A stretch of DNA of 64,000 nt from Rhodocyclaceae bacterium (GTDB lineage: Bacteria > Pseudomonadota > Gammaproteobacteria > Burkholderiales > Rhodocyclaceae), in the NCBI GenBank assembly GCA_022072095.1, contig JAJVIJ010000014.1, positions 1-64,000 on the forward strand. The letters are read 5' to 3'. A model generated the notes under the pieces. That model made no database searches. It worked only from the letters and a program-made list of their open reading frames with translations, and was not told where the DNA came from. Both the position numbers and the translations under genes were made by a program. How positions within the stretch are numbered: position 1 is the stretch's first letter; the number at the start of each line of letters is the position of its first letter. Positions 1 to 9,420 of this stretch are shown piece by piece.

Positions 1-143
1 AAGTGCTGCTCGCCGATCGCCAGGCGCTGGAAGCGGAACTGAATGCCGAACGCGCACGTGTGGAGGCCAATGAGAGCGTGGCCCGGTTGGCGCTGGACAG
101 CCATCAGCTGTGGCTGCCCGAGCCCGACGCCGAACATCGCTGA
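1..143 (+). CDS. C-terminal end of an unidentified protein (5' truncated by window)
   Basis: The frame that begins at base 3 is open from the window edge to a TGA at 141-143, giving about 46 residues. The first half is rich in Glu, Ala and Arg in a heptad-like pattern and is probably coiled coil; the tail is less regular. The family cannot be named from this fragment. It could be the end of a DNA-binding or transposition accessory protein because the next DNA is IS debris, but that is only inferred from position. Confidence 0.4.
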   Translation, partial: VLLADRQALEAELNAERARVEANESVARLALDSHQLWLPEPDAEHR

Positions 144-267
144 TCCGTGTGCTGGTCAGCGCTACCGACCGACGACGTACCGCGGTTCGCGTGATGCAGG
201 GCTGACTCCGAAGCGGCGGTGCTTCGCTGGCGGGTACGGCGTGTGCCGTAGCCTTACACGAGTGAAC

Positions 268-331
268 GGGGTCCGACACGACTATGTTCGGAACTGATGT
301 GAATGCGGAACTGATAATCGTGTCTGACCCC
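268..331. repeat. Imperfect 18-bp inverted repeat (REP-like hairpin)
   Basis: Arms at 268-285 and 314-331 pair with two mismatches around a 28-base loop. The outer part of each arm is GGGGTC-GACACGA and its complement. Inside the loop a GGAACTGAT motif occurs twice as a direct repeat. Such GGGGTCAGACACGA-type palindromes are common interspersed repeats in proteobacteria, often linked to REP-associated transposases. It sits directly beside the IS91-type remnant. Confidence 0.5.
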
Positions 332-348
332 GATGGACCGATGGATGC

Positions 349-905
349 ATGTTCCCGGATGACGCCGCGGTAGAGGTAACGACCGAGGTAGATCAGCGCC
401 TTCTCGCCGCTGCCCACCGATTTGCAGTGCGCCACCCATTGCCGCGGATAGCACGCCGGCAGGGCGCCTCGATCGCCGCGAGCATCTTTGCCCGGAAGAC
501 CTTGGCCATCGCTTTCTCGTTGAACAGGCGCCAGAAGCGGCGCAAAGCTTGATGGGTCGCGTGCGGCAGCGGAACGAAGCGGTCTTTATGGCCCTTGGCG
601 TCACGAATGTGCATGCGAGCGCGCACGGCATCGATATCGCCGACCTGAAGGCGCAGCCCTTCGTCCAGGCGCAGTCCGAGGCTGTAGAGGGTGAAGAAGA
701 ACACCCGGTAGCTCGCCACGCGCGGGGCGGCGATGATCCGCCGGGCTTCCGCGACCGTGACAATGTTGGGCAGCCGCTGTGAGCGCGGCGGCTTGATCAG
801 ACCCGGCGCCACCCACGGCTGGCGCAAGACATGCTCGTAGTAGACCTTCAAGCCGTACAGATCGAGCTTGACCGCGCTCCACGAGTGCACTGCCCCAGCT
901 ACCAC
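349..905 (-). pseudogene. IS91-type element remnant: integrase fragment fused to Y2 transposase fragment
   Basis: On the minus strand, 905 to about 520 encodes a tyrosine-recombinase segment of the kind that accompanies IS91-family elements (YSLGLRLDEGLRLQVGDI, then GHKDRFVPLPHAT). It lacks its N-terminus and the C-terminal catalytic H-x-x-R and Tyr. From about 515 the frame continues as an IS91 transposase piece (NEKAMAKVFRAKMLAAIEA). After a frameshift near 455 the adjacent frame reads PRQWVAHCKSVG and then ALIYLGRYLYRGVIREH down to 349. Both genes are therefore truncated and joined by an internal deletion; the element cannot be active. Confidence 0.75.
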
Positions 906-966
906 TGGTCGTCACTGTCCAAATAGGCTAAATTCAGTACCGAGACGGGTACCTTTGACGAAATCG

Positions 967-1227
967 ATGATGAACACCATACCAGCCCAGGAAATCAAGC
1001 GGCGGGGCATTTCTGCCCTGGACGAGATGCTTAAGAAAGGCCCTGTGCACGTCATCAAGAGTAACCGGCCGCGGTATGTCGTAATGACCGAAGAAGACTA
1101 CGCGCGGCTGGCCGAGCGTCCCGGACTCTGGGACCTGCTCGAGCGGCCGGCGAGGGCAACGCGTTCCAAGAAAGACATCGACGCGCAACTGCGTGCCGAG
1201 CGCGACGCCTGGGGCGCGGCGCGGTGA
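967..1227 (+). CDS. Phd/YefM-type antitoxin
   Basis: This 86-residue protein has the N-terminal pattern of Phd/YefM antitoxins: a short DNA-binding segment (IPAQEIKRRG), then HVIKSNRPRYVVMTEEDYARL, followed by a charged C-terminal tail that would wrap the toxin. It should repress its own promoter and neutralise the downstream PIN toxin. Two in-frame ATGs lie at 967 and 970; the longer frame up to 868 reads into IS debris and was not used. Its stop overlaps the GTG start of the toxin gene, which supports translational coupling. Confidence 0.8.
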   Translation: MMNTIPAQEIKRRGISALDEMLKKGPVHVIKSNRPRYVVMTEEDYARLAERPGLWDLLERPARATRSKKDIDAQLRAERDAWGAAR

Positions 1228-1634
1228 TCCTGTTCCTGGATGCGTGCATCATCATCTACTGGATCGAAGCCTCCGACCCCTTTCACGCCCGCCTGATGGC
1301 GCGCCTGCGTGCCTTCCGGCAGAAGGCGCCCGAGACCACCTTCGCTGTATCCCGCCTGAGCTGGCTGGAGTGCATGGTCAAGCCGCTGCGCGATAAGGAT
1401 CGAGCGCTGGTGGACGAATACCGCGCGTTCTTCGACGCCAAGCAGCTGTCCGTCATTGAGCTCACGGCCCCGATTATCGAGCGCGCAACAGCATTGCGTG
1501 CCGAACATGGATTGAAGACGCCGGATGCTCTCCAGGCCGCCAGTGCCCTCGAACTCGCGGGCGACGTGCTGTTTCTTACCAATGACCAACGTTTCGGGAA
1601 GGTGGCAGGACTGCCGGTGGAGATTCCGGCATGA
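1224..1634 (+). CDS. vapC: PIN-domain toxin, VapC type
   Basis: This 136-residue PIN-domain protein is a probable Mg-dependent RNase toxin. The acidic quartet expected for the fold is visible as Asp6 (FLDAC), Glu49 (SWLEC), Asp101 (TPDALQAA) and Asp121 (TNDQRF). Translation starts at a GTG that overlaps the antitoxin stop codon by four bases. The length is normal and the frame is intact, so the module is probably functional. It stands between IS91 debris and a convergent operon, the usual accessory position for such a pair. The RNA target cannot be predicted. Confidence 0.85.
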   Translation: MILFLDACIIIYWIEASDPFHARLMARLRAFRQKAPETTFAVSRLSWLECMVKPLRDKDRALVDEYRAFFDAKQLSVIELTAPIIERATALRAEHGLKTPDALQAASALELAGDVLFLTNDQRFGKVAGLPVEIPA

Positions 1635-1929
1635 GTAGGCGCTTGGGCAGCAGGACCACCTCAGGCTTCCCAAAGGCAACATGAGTCGTGGAACCCTCCG
1701 CGCTGACACGGCAGACCGGCCAATCTGACCGCGTCGATATCGCCCCGGGTGCTCTCGAATCACTCCTCCGGTATCGGTCGAAGAGGTCCCTACAATACTT
1801 TGTTTTTAATGACACAGTAGGACTAATTGGCGCCGGTCAGCGACGCCGACCGACGGCTTACGATGGCTGGCGCGACGGGGGGCGGAACCCGAAGGGCCGC
1901 GCTCAGTGCTTGCCACGCGGCGAGTGCCC
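1635..1929. other. Intergenic stretch without a credible gene
   Basis: Nothing convincing is coded here between the convergent vapC and PPDK-like genes. An AT-rich patch lies at 1792-1830. The 28 bases at 1836-1863 resemble 152-180 on the other side of the IS91/toxin region (shared GGTCAGCG and CCGACCGACG blocks), which may mark a degenerate direct repeat flanking the accessory DNA. Confidence 0.3.
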
Positions 1930-3570
1930 TTAGCCTGTCTTCGATTCCGGCCCGTTCGCATCACTGATATGGCGCAAGGCATCGAGTCGAGCGATTAGGT
2001 CGCCGGGAACTGTCTCGATGATGCGCGCGCGGCCGGCATAGATCGTGCCGTTATTTCCATCCAGCGTCAGAACATCACCTTCGCGCAGCGTCGTGTCACC
2101 CAAACGTATCGAACGGGCTGCGCTGTCGATCTGCAAGGACTCGCAACCGACGAGGCAGACCTTGCCGAGCTGCCGCGCGACGACCGCGGCATGTGAGGTT
2201 CGCGCCCCCCGCCGTGTGAGCAGACCCTGGGCAAGTTCGAGGGCGCCGAGGTCGCGCGTTTCGGCATCGTGCCGGACGAGCACGATGGCTTCCCCTTGCC
2301 GGTTGCGCGCATGCGCCTCGTCCAGCACGATTTCGCCCCATGCCACGCCGCTGGCCGCGCTGGTCGCTTGGGCCAGTGGCACGAGTTTGGCGCCGTCGGC
2401 GCCCGCAATGTGGTGTTGGGCCAGGGCTCTCGCGTCGAGCCCGGCAGTCCGCTCGCAGGCTGAGCGCGCGCTGATCTTGCCTTCCTGGTATAGATCGAGC
2501 GCGATCCGGGCCGCCGCCAGTGGCGTGCGTTTGCCGTCGCGTGTCTGCAGCAGGTACAGGCAGCCATCCTGGACCGTGAACTCGAAATCCTGCATGTCGC
2601 CGAAGGCGCGCTCGAGCTGATCGGCGCCCCGCAACAACGCTTCCCAGACCTGCGGCGCGACGGCGGTCAGCGCATCGTGGCCGAGCGCGCTGCGGCGTCC
2701 GCTGACTACATCTTCGCCTTGCGCGTTGAACAGGAAGTCGACCCACGGTGTGGGCTCACCGTTGTTCGGATCACGCGTGAAGCCCACCCCCGCACCCGAC
2801 AAACCACCTGCGTTCCCGAAAACCATGGCCTGCACCGTGACCGATGTGCCCATGTCGTGGGACAGGCCATGTCGCTCACGAAAGGTGCGTGCCTTGTCAG
2901 CATTCCACGACGCGAACACGGCGGCGATCGCCTGATCGAGTTGAACCCATGCGTCCTGTGGGAAGGCTACACCCGCTTCGCGCCGATAGGTTTGCAGGTG
3001 CCGGGCCGCGAGCGTGCGCAGGTCCGCGAAATCCAGACTGCGCTCGTCCGCTTCACCACGGACGGCGTCAAGGTCCGCTTCGAAACACTGTCCGTCGATA
3101 CCGGCGACCACCTCACCGTAGCCGCTGATCAGGCGCCGGTAGGCGTCCCACGCCATGCGGGGATGACCGCTGATGCGGACGAGCCCGGGCAAGGTCGCCT
3201 CCGTCAGGCCGATATTCAGCAGGGTTTCCATCATGCCTGGCATCGACACCGGAGCGCCGGAACGCACCGACAGCAGCAATGGATGCCTGACGTCACCAAA
3301 CCGGAGCCGGGTCAGCCGCTCCAGCGCCGATAGTGCCGGGAGCCAGTGTTCCCGGGTCAGCGCATCAGGCGCTGCGCACCAGCCGGTCCCGAGCACGAAG
3401 GCCGCGGGCACCGGCAAGCCCAATGCGGCCATGCGCGCGAGATTCCAGGCCTTGAAACCGAGCTCTTCGGGGCCTGCGGTCGGCCCGAGGGGGTGATCTG
3501 CATGGATGAGGTGTACCGTCCTGCGATCATCGGCGGCGGCGCTCGCCACCTGCCTCGTTTCTTGGCTCAT
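1930..3570 (-). CDS. PPDK-like protein: ATP-binding and phosphohistidine domains only
   Basis: At 546 residues this protein carries the PEP/pyruvate-binding ATP-grasp region of pyruvate phosphate dikinase (SVRSGAPVSMPGMMETLLNIGL near residue 110, GVGFTRDPNNGE near 270, FTVQDGCLYLLQTRDGKRT) and the mobile swivelling domain with the catalytic histidine in GARTSHAAVV near residue 460. The large C-terminal PEP/pyruvate barrel of classical PPDK (about 870 residues) is absent, so a phosphoryl group could be loaded on His but its acceptor must be another protein or molecule. The start at 3570 overlaps the upstream gene by four bases; the longer upstream frame is shadow. Confidence 0.8.
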   Translation of the reverse strand: MSQETRQVASAAADDRRTVHLIHADHPLGPTAGPEELGFKAWNLARMAALGLPVPAAFVLGTGWCAAPDALTREHWLPALSALERLTRLRFGDVRHPLLLSVRSGAPVSMPGMMETLLNIGLTEATLPGLVRISGHPRMAWDAYRRLISGYGEVVAGIDGQCFEADLDAVRGEADERSLDFADLRTLAARHLQTYRREAGVAFPQDAWVQLDQAIAAVFASWNADKARTFRERHGLSHDMGTSVTVQAMVFGNAGGLSGAGVGFTRDPNNGEPTPWVDFLFNAQGEDVVSGRRSALGHDALTAVAPQVWEALLRGADQLERAFGDMQDFEFTVQDGCLYLLQTRDGKRTPLAAARIALDLYQEGKISARSACERTAGLDARALAQHHIAGADGAKLVPLAQATSAASGVAWGEIVLDEAHARNRQGEAIVLVRHDAETRDLGALELAQGLLTRRGARTSHAAVVARQLGKVCLVGCESLQIDSAARSIRLGDTTLREGDVLTLDGNNGTIYAGRARIIETVPGDLIARLDALRHISDANGPESKTG

Positions 3571-5495
3571 TCGCCGGCGCCTGCGCGCGTGAACGCCAGC
3601 CGCCGCAAGCCGTAGCCGGTCGCCAACAGGGCGTCGGTTGCCGATTCCAGTGCCTGTGCGAAATCCGTGCTCAGCTGCAAGGTCGCAGCATCGGCGACGT
3701 GTTCGGCGAGCTTGCGGCGCACCTCGCGCAGCAGGACATCGCTTTGACGCTCGGCGCCGAGCACACGCCAAAGTGCAGCGACGAACTCCTCGTGATCCTC
3801 GGCGCTGCTGCCCTCGCCGAAACCGCGCGCGATCTCGAGCGCCTTGACGTGGTCCTGCACCGCGCCGAGTACGGCATCGGCCAAGCGCCGCATCGCCTGT
3901 TGTACCTCGCCCTGCCAGCCATGATGGTGCCCGGCCGCGATCAGGGACAGCAAGAAAGCCGCCTCTTCGAGCGCGTCGGCGATATCGTCGGCACCCTCGA
4001 CCAGCGAAGCAAAGCGAGCCCAGCGCGGCCTGGCCTCCGCACGGGCGCGCGCGTCCATCACCAGCTGATCGGCGCTGCGCTCCCAGGACTTGGCACGTTC
4101 GGCGAAGATGTCAGCGGCCTCGCGATCGCGTTCGTCGCCATGAGCGAGCGCGTCGCGCAGCCCTTCGGCCAGCGCGTGGCAATATGCCGCGTGCTCGGCA
4201 AGCAGTTCGAACTCGTCGTGGCGGTTTAGGTAGCGGGCGAGCAGCAGGCGGATATCATCGGCGATCAGTGCCGGCGGCTGGTGCTGCTGAACCGCCTTCG
4301 TCGCGAGCGCGAAAGCGTCGAGCAGGAACTCCACCGCCCGTTCGCTGCCCATGATGGCATCGAGTCGATCGCCGAAGTGAAAGTAATCCGAACCGAGCGA
4401 TTCCATCGCACGGAAGATCAGTTTCTCACCCCCGGCGGCGAGCCAGCCCACGTGGCCGGAACGGCGCCGCGCCGCTTCGGTCAGCACGGTCAGCGCGGTG
4501 GCCTTGCCGACGAATTGTTCAAGTCGCTTGCGGGCTCGGTTCCAGTCGATCAGGAAAACTATCCTCGTCCCGATTCCCTCCAGCACGCCCTCAATCTGTT
4601 CTTCGTCCGCGCACGCGAAGGTGGCGGTTCCCACGTAATAGGTGTCGCCGGCATTGAGGCCGGCCGTGCTGCGCGCCTGTGGTTCGGACCAATTTGCCCC
4701 CACTTCTTCGAGCAAGCGGCGAAAAAACGAGAAGCGCTGGAAGTGCAGGTCCGAGTAGGTCAGGCTGACGCTCGACTCTTCGACCTGCATCACCAGCACG
4801 TGTGCGTCACTGGTGCCGATGTCGTTCTGCAACAGCAGTCGCGCGCCATCGCGCGTGGCAGCGGTATCCAAACCCGGATGATCGAGCTTCAGCGCGCGCG
4901 TCTGATTGACGCCACGCATGAAAGCGGCCACGCGCGCTCGGTCGGCGTCGTCGATCCGCCAGACGTGGGCGCCATCGATGTCCTCGCTCGACAGCTCGGT
5001 CGCCATGCGATTGAGCGCCTTGTGCAGGTCCATGATCAACAAATGGACGCTGTCCTCCTTGCCGCGCTTGCCGCTGACCAGGGCGTGCAGCTGCTCAGGC
5101 GTCAACTCGTCCGGCGCCAGCGCCTCGAGCCAGGCGATCCAATGTGCCAGGCGGGGCTCGATGTCTGCGTCACCCCGGAGCGGCAGCGCCATGGTGTTCA
5201 GGTCATCGCGTAGCAGGGCGACGAGGCGTGCAAACTCCGGGCTATGCAGGGTTTTGCCCTCGCGATAGGCGGCGATGGGCAGATTCGCGAGCCACGGCAT
5301 GTTCACGCCAGAGGCGGCGAATTCGCGTGATAGATCGAGTGGCCGAGCGTCGGCCCTGTCGGCACGCTGGTCGACGGACTGAAGCACGCTCAGATAAAGC
5401 TTGAGCCGGTCGTTGGCCGCGAGCGCGGCCTTGATTCGCGCCGGCTTCAGCAGCTCGTTCTGCCCCAAGGTCGCAAGTGCGTCGACTTTGCGCAA
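3567..5495 (-). CDS. Large uncharacterised protein with PhoU/DUF47-like C-terminal region
   Basis: This 642-residue protein is first in a two-gene operon with the PPDK-like gene (four-base ATGA overlap). The N-terminal 400 residues match no family I can name. The C-terminal 200 residues are helical, with an ADDIADALEEAAFLL segment that resembles the PhoU-like DUF47 fold (metal-binding E/D clusters on helices). No signal peptide or membrane segment is visible. The tight coupling suggests the two proteins work together, perhaps in phosphate or phosphoryl sensing; this is inference only. Confidence 0.6.
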   Translation of the reverse strand: MRKVDALATLGQNELLKPARIKAALAANDRLKLYLSVLQSVDQRADRADARPLDLSREFAASGVNMPWLANLPIAAYREGKTLHSPEFARLVALLRDDLNTMALPLRGDADIEPRLAHWIAWLEALAPDELTPEQLHALVSGKRGKEDSVHLLIMDLHKALNRMATELSSEDIDGAHVWRIDDADRARVAAFMRGVNQTRALKLDHPGLDTAATRDGARLLLQNDIGTSDAHVLVMQVEESSVSLTYSDLHFQRFSFFRRLLEEVGANWSEPQARSTAGLNAGDTYYVGTATFACADEEQIEGVLEGIGTRIVFLIDWNRARKRLEQFVGKATALTVLTEAARRRSGHVGWLAAGGEKLIFRAMESLGSDYFHFGDRLDAIMGSERAVEFLLDAFALATKAVQQHQPPALIADDIRLLLARYLNRHDEFELLAEHAAYCHALAEGLRDALAHGDERDREAADIFAERAKSWERSADQLVMDARARAEARPRWARFASLVEGADDIADALEEAAFLLSLIAAGHHHGWQGEVQQAMRRLADAVLGAVQDHVKALEIARGFGEGSSAEDHEEFVAALWRVLGAERQSDVLLREVRRKLAEHVADAATLQLSTDFAQALESATDALLATGYGLRRLAFTRAGAGE

Positions 5496-5710
5496 CCAGA
5501 AACCCTCACATTCCTACGCTGACATATCCAAGCGTAACAAACCAATATGTTGGATCTGCTACGCCCTCATGGTCTGACGCGCGGCTCGACGGTTTGACAT
5601 GACGGGGCATCGATCTTCGAGTGCGACGGGCGGGGCGAGGTCCCGAACCTTGGCCCACGGGCATGTCCCGCGCTCATGCGCCGAATCGGGCCCGTCGCCC
5701 CGGCCGTACG

Positions 5711-6328
5711 CTAGCCCGCCTGCTCGCGGGCGATGGCGGCCTTGAGGGCAGGGCGGCCGGTGCAAAGCCGGCGATAGCTTTCGAGCTTGTCGGCGTAGGG
5801 CAGGGACAGTGACCGGGCCCAGCCCAGCGTCGCGCTGACCAGGATGTCCGCCACCGTGAAGCGCTCACCCAATAGATAGGGGCCGCTGCCGAAGGCGTTC
5901 TCCAATACCTCGGCGACCACGGCGAATTCATGGCGCGCCGTGTCGATCACCGCCGGCACGCGCAGCGCCTCGGGCAAATTGACACGGTGCTTGTTGATCG
6001 TCCACAAGGGTTGCTCCAGCTCGCTCATCGAGAAGAAGCACCATTTGTTCATCAGCGCACGTTCGCGGCTGCCGGCCGGGGGCACGATGCCGGAGTCCGG
6101 GTGGCGATCGCCGACATGGATGATGATCGCTGCCGACTCGGTCAGCACCAGGTCGCCATCGGTCAGCACCGGCACCTTGCCGCCCGGATTGAGCGCCAGG
6201 AACTTTGGTGCGCGATGCGCATGGGTTCCGAAGTCCACTTTCTCGTAGTCGTAGCGGGCGCCGACCTCTTCCAGCGCCCAGGCAACACGCATCGAACGGC
6301 TGTGCGGATAGCCATAGAGTTTGAACAT
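5711..6328 (-). CDS. Glutathione S-transferase family protein
   Basis: The 205 residues begin with a thioredoxin-like domain (LYGYPHSRSMRVAWALEEVG, with Ser10 as the likely catalytic residue and KVPVLTDGDLVLTESAAI as the glutathione-binding cis-Pro and ES motif). An all-helical C-terminal domain follows, including FTVADILVSATLGWA, the usual N-capping motif. It would conjugate or reduce glutathione substrates in the cytosol. It is transcribed alone; the AT-rich upstream region holds an AATGTAATACATT palindrome (6376-6388) that could be an operator. The physiological substrate is unknown. Confidence 0.9.
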   Translation of the reverse strand: MFKLYGYPHSRSMRVAWALEEVGARYDYEKVDFGTHAHRAPKFLALNPGGKVPVLTDGDLVLTESAAIIIHVGDRHPDSGIVPPAGSRERALMNKWCFFSMSELEQPLWTINKHRVNLPEALRVPAVIDTARHEFAVVAEVLENAFGSGPYLLGERFTVADILVSATLGWARSLSLPYADKLESYRRLCTGRPALKAAIAREQAG

Positions 6329-6423
6329 TGCTCGTCTCTCCTAGCTTGTCCCGCCCGAATGGGCGAGTTGTTGTCAATGTAATACATTAATAATATATGT
6401 TATGTTATTGATATTGTAGTTTT
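6329..6423. promoter_or_regulatory. AT-rich control region upstream of the GST gene
   Basis: This 95-base spacer is far more AT-rich than its neighbours. It contains a 6-1-6 perfect palindrome AATGTAATACATT at 6376-6388, a typical size for a TetR- or MarR-type operator. A minus-strand TTGACA lies at about 6371-6376. The CGCCCATTCGGGCG hairpin near 6351-6364 lies between this site and the GST start. No regulator gene is adjacent. Confidence 0.3.
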
Positions 6424-7451
<1,028 letters not shown>

Positions 7452-8162
7452 TCAGCCCAGGTGGCTGCGGAAAAAGGCTTGCGTCAGCGCCCAGGCCTGG
7501 CTGGTCGCCGCCGCGTCGTAGCTCGCGCGCTCGTCGCAGAAGAAACCGTGGTCGGCGCTCGAAAACATGACGTCGACAAAGGGCTTCTTCGCGGCGCGCA
7601 GTGCATCGGCGATGGCGCGCGTGTCCGCGACGCTGATATGCTGGTCACGTCCACCCCAGAACAACAGCATCGGCCCCGCCAGTTGGCCGGCACGCCCGAG
7701 CAGGGTCTGCGCGATACCGCCGCCGTAGTACGACACCGCTGCCTTGAGCGGCAGCGCCGAATTGGCAAGAAAGGCTGCCCGACCGCCCATGCAGTAGCCG
7801 ATCGCACCCACGCGGTCCGCGACCACGCCCGATTGGCTGCGCAGCCAGTCGTAGGCGGCCTTCAGGTCCTGTTCCATGCCCGCATCGGTCATGGCCTGCA
7901 TTTCCTTCAGCGCCGGGCCGATGTCCTGATAGCCCGACTCGAAGCCGGGCGCCGTGCGGTGAAACATGTCCGGGCTGATGGCCACATAGCCGGCTTCGGC
8001 AAAGCGGCGCGTGACCGCGCGGATATGGTTGTTCACGCCGAACGCCTCCTGCACGACGATGAGGCCGGGGTGCGGGTCGCGGTCGTCCGGGCGCGCGACA
8101 TAGGCGGCCATGCGCGTGCCGTCGGCGACCGCCAGCTCGATCTTCTCGGTAACGATGTCCAT
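7452..8162 (-). CDS. Dienelactone hydrolase family protein
   Basis: This 236-residue alpha/beta hydrolase has the dienelactone hydrolase triad Cys124 (GYCMGG), Asp173 (GGRDQHI) and His205 (ADHGFF). The family opens lactone or ester bonds, classically in chloroaromatic degradation. The start at 8162 is preceded by a strong AAGGAGGGA ribosome site; the ATG seven codons upstream lies inside or before that site and is unlikely. It is followed by tadA after four bases, and the OYE and thiolase genes lie upstream on the same strand. No signal peptide is present. Confidence 0.9.
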   Translation of the reverse strand: MDIVTEKIELAVADGTRMAAYVARPDDRDPHPGLIVVQEAFGVNNHIRAVTRRFAEAGYVAISPDMFHRTAPGFESGYQDIGPALKEMQAMTDAGMEQDLKAAYDWLRSQSGVVADRVGAIGYCMGGRAAFLANSALPLKAAVSYYGGGIAQTLLGRAGQLAGPMLLFWGGRDQHISVADTRAIADALRAAKKPFVDVMFSSADHGFFCDERASYDAAATSQAWALTQAFFRSHLG

Positions 8163-8213
8163 CGAAATCCCTCCTTGTTTCAAGTTGTGTGCGATGCGAT
8201 GTCCTGCAAGCAG

Positions 8214-9293
8214 CTAGATTTTCGCGCGCAGATATTGCGGCGGCCAGTCGATCGCGGCGCCCAGTTCACGCGCCGCGGTGAGGGGCCAGTATGGATTGCG
8301 CAGCAGCTCGCGGCCGATCAGGATCGCATCGGCCTGGGACTGGGCAAGGATGTCTTCGGCCTGTCTGGCGGAGGTGATCAAGCCGACCGCGCCGGTGGCC
8401 AGGCCGGCTTCGCTGCGCAGGGTCGCGGCAAAGGGTACCTGATAGCCGGGTGCGGCCGGGACCTTTGCGCTCGCCGAACTGCCGCCGCTCGAACAGTCGA
8501 CGAGATCGACGCCGACCGCCTTCAGTTCCCGGGCGAGCCGAATGGCGTCCGGCAGATCCCAGGCACCGGGCACCCAATCCGTCGCCGAGATACGCACGAA
8601 CAGCGGCAAATGCTCCGGCCACGCCGCACGCACGGCGCGCGCAACCGCAACCGGGAAGCGCATGCGTCCCTCCAGCGAACCGCCGTAGGCGTCGGTGCGC
8701 CGGTTGCTCAACGGGGACAGAAACTCATGCAGCAGGTAGCCATGCGCCATATGGATTTCGACGACGTCGAACCCTGCGCGCGCGGCGCGTGCCGCGGCTT
8801 CGGCGAACGCGGATTCGATGCGTGCAAGTTCGGCGACCGAAAGCACCTCCGGTACGCGATATCCGTCATCGAAAGCGATCGCGCTGGGGGCCACCGGCTG
8901 CCAGCCATCTTGTGCATCGCTCAGAGGGCGCCCGCCACGCCAGGGCAGATCCGTCGCCGCCTTGCGACCGGCGTGCGCAATCTGGATGGCCGCGACGGAT
9001 CCATGGTTTTTGATGAATTGCGTCACATGCTGCCAGGCGTCGGCCTGTGCCTCGTTCCATATGCCAGTATCGCCGAGTGAAATCCGGCCTTCCGGAGACA
9101 CCGCACTCGCTTCGGTCATCACCAGCCCGGCACCGCCCACGGCGCGCGTGCCGAGGTGGACGAGATGCCAGTCATTGGCCAGGCCGTCGACCGCCGAGTA
9201 CTGACACATCGGCGACATGAATACGCGATTCGAGATCGTCAGCTCACGCAGCTTGATGGGCGAAAACAAACAGGGGGAAGAACTCATGGCCAT
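8214..9293 (-). CDS. NADH:flavin oxidoreductase, old yellow enzyme (YqjM-like)
   Basis: At 359 residues this is a YqjM/thermophilic-type old yellow enzyme, an FMN-dependent ene-reductase of activated C=C bonds. Visible signatures are SNRVFMSPMCQYSA near the start (the Cys that tunes FMN in the YqjM class), IQIAHAGRKA, EIHMAHGYLLHEFLSPLSNRRTD carrying the substrate-binding histidines, and the phosphate-binding AILIGRELLRNPYWP at the end. The start at 9293 has GAGGATCGG upstream; an ATG nine codons earlier is possible. The promoter region carries palindromes. Confidence 0.9.
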   Translation of the reverse strand: MAMSSSPCLFSPIKLRELTISNRVFMSPMCQYSAVDGLANDWHLVHLGTRAVGGAGLVMTEASAVSPEGRISLGDTGIWNEAQADAWQHVTQFIKNHGSVAAIQIAHAGRKAATDLPWRGGRPLSDAQDGWQPVAPSAIAFDDGYRVPEVLSVAELARIESAFAEAAARAARAGFDVVEIHMAHGYLLHEFLSPLSNRRTDAYGGSLEGRMRFPVAVARAVRAAWPEHLPLFVRISATDWVPGAWDLPDAIRLARELKAVGVDLVDCSSGGSSASAKVPAAPGYQVPFAATLRSEAGLATGAVGLITSARQAEDILAQSQADAILIGRELLRNPYWPLTAARELGAAIDWPPQYLRAKI

Positions 9294-9317
9294 CCGATCC
9301 TCGATCAAGTTGGTAGC

Positions 9318-9358
9318 CAACCTAGGTTGACATCAAAGTTGACATAACATCCATTATA
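9318..9358 (-). promoter_or_regulatory. Promoter and operator-like palindrome upstream of the OYE gene
   Basis: On the minus strand a perfect TATAAT lies at 9353-9358. Just downstream are two copies of ATGTCAAC (complement of 9326-9333 and 9338-9345), and then a perfect 12-base palindrome CAACCTAGGTTG at 9318-9329. Sites downstream of a -10 box usually bind a repressor. No -35 with good spacing was seen. A control by substrate-responsive repressor is inferred. Confidence 0.4.
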
Positions 9359-9420
9359 CGAATATGAAATGCCTGCTGCGGGCAACCGCCGGCGCCGGAT
9401 CCGGCACCAGCGCGACCTCG

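Noticed and set aside
152-1863. Similar 28-base blocks at 152-180 and 1836-1863 as attC or transposon ends
   Set aside because: Similarity is only partial and the conserved attC core sites and pairing arms are not present; left as a possible degenerate repeat.
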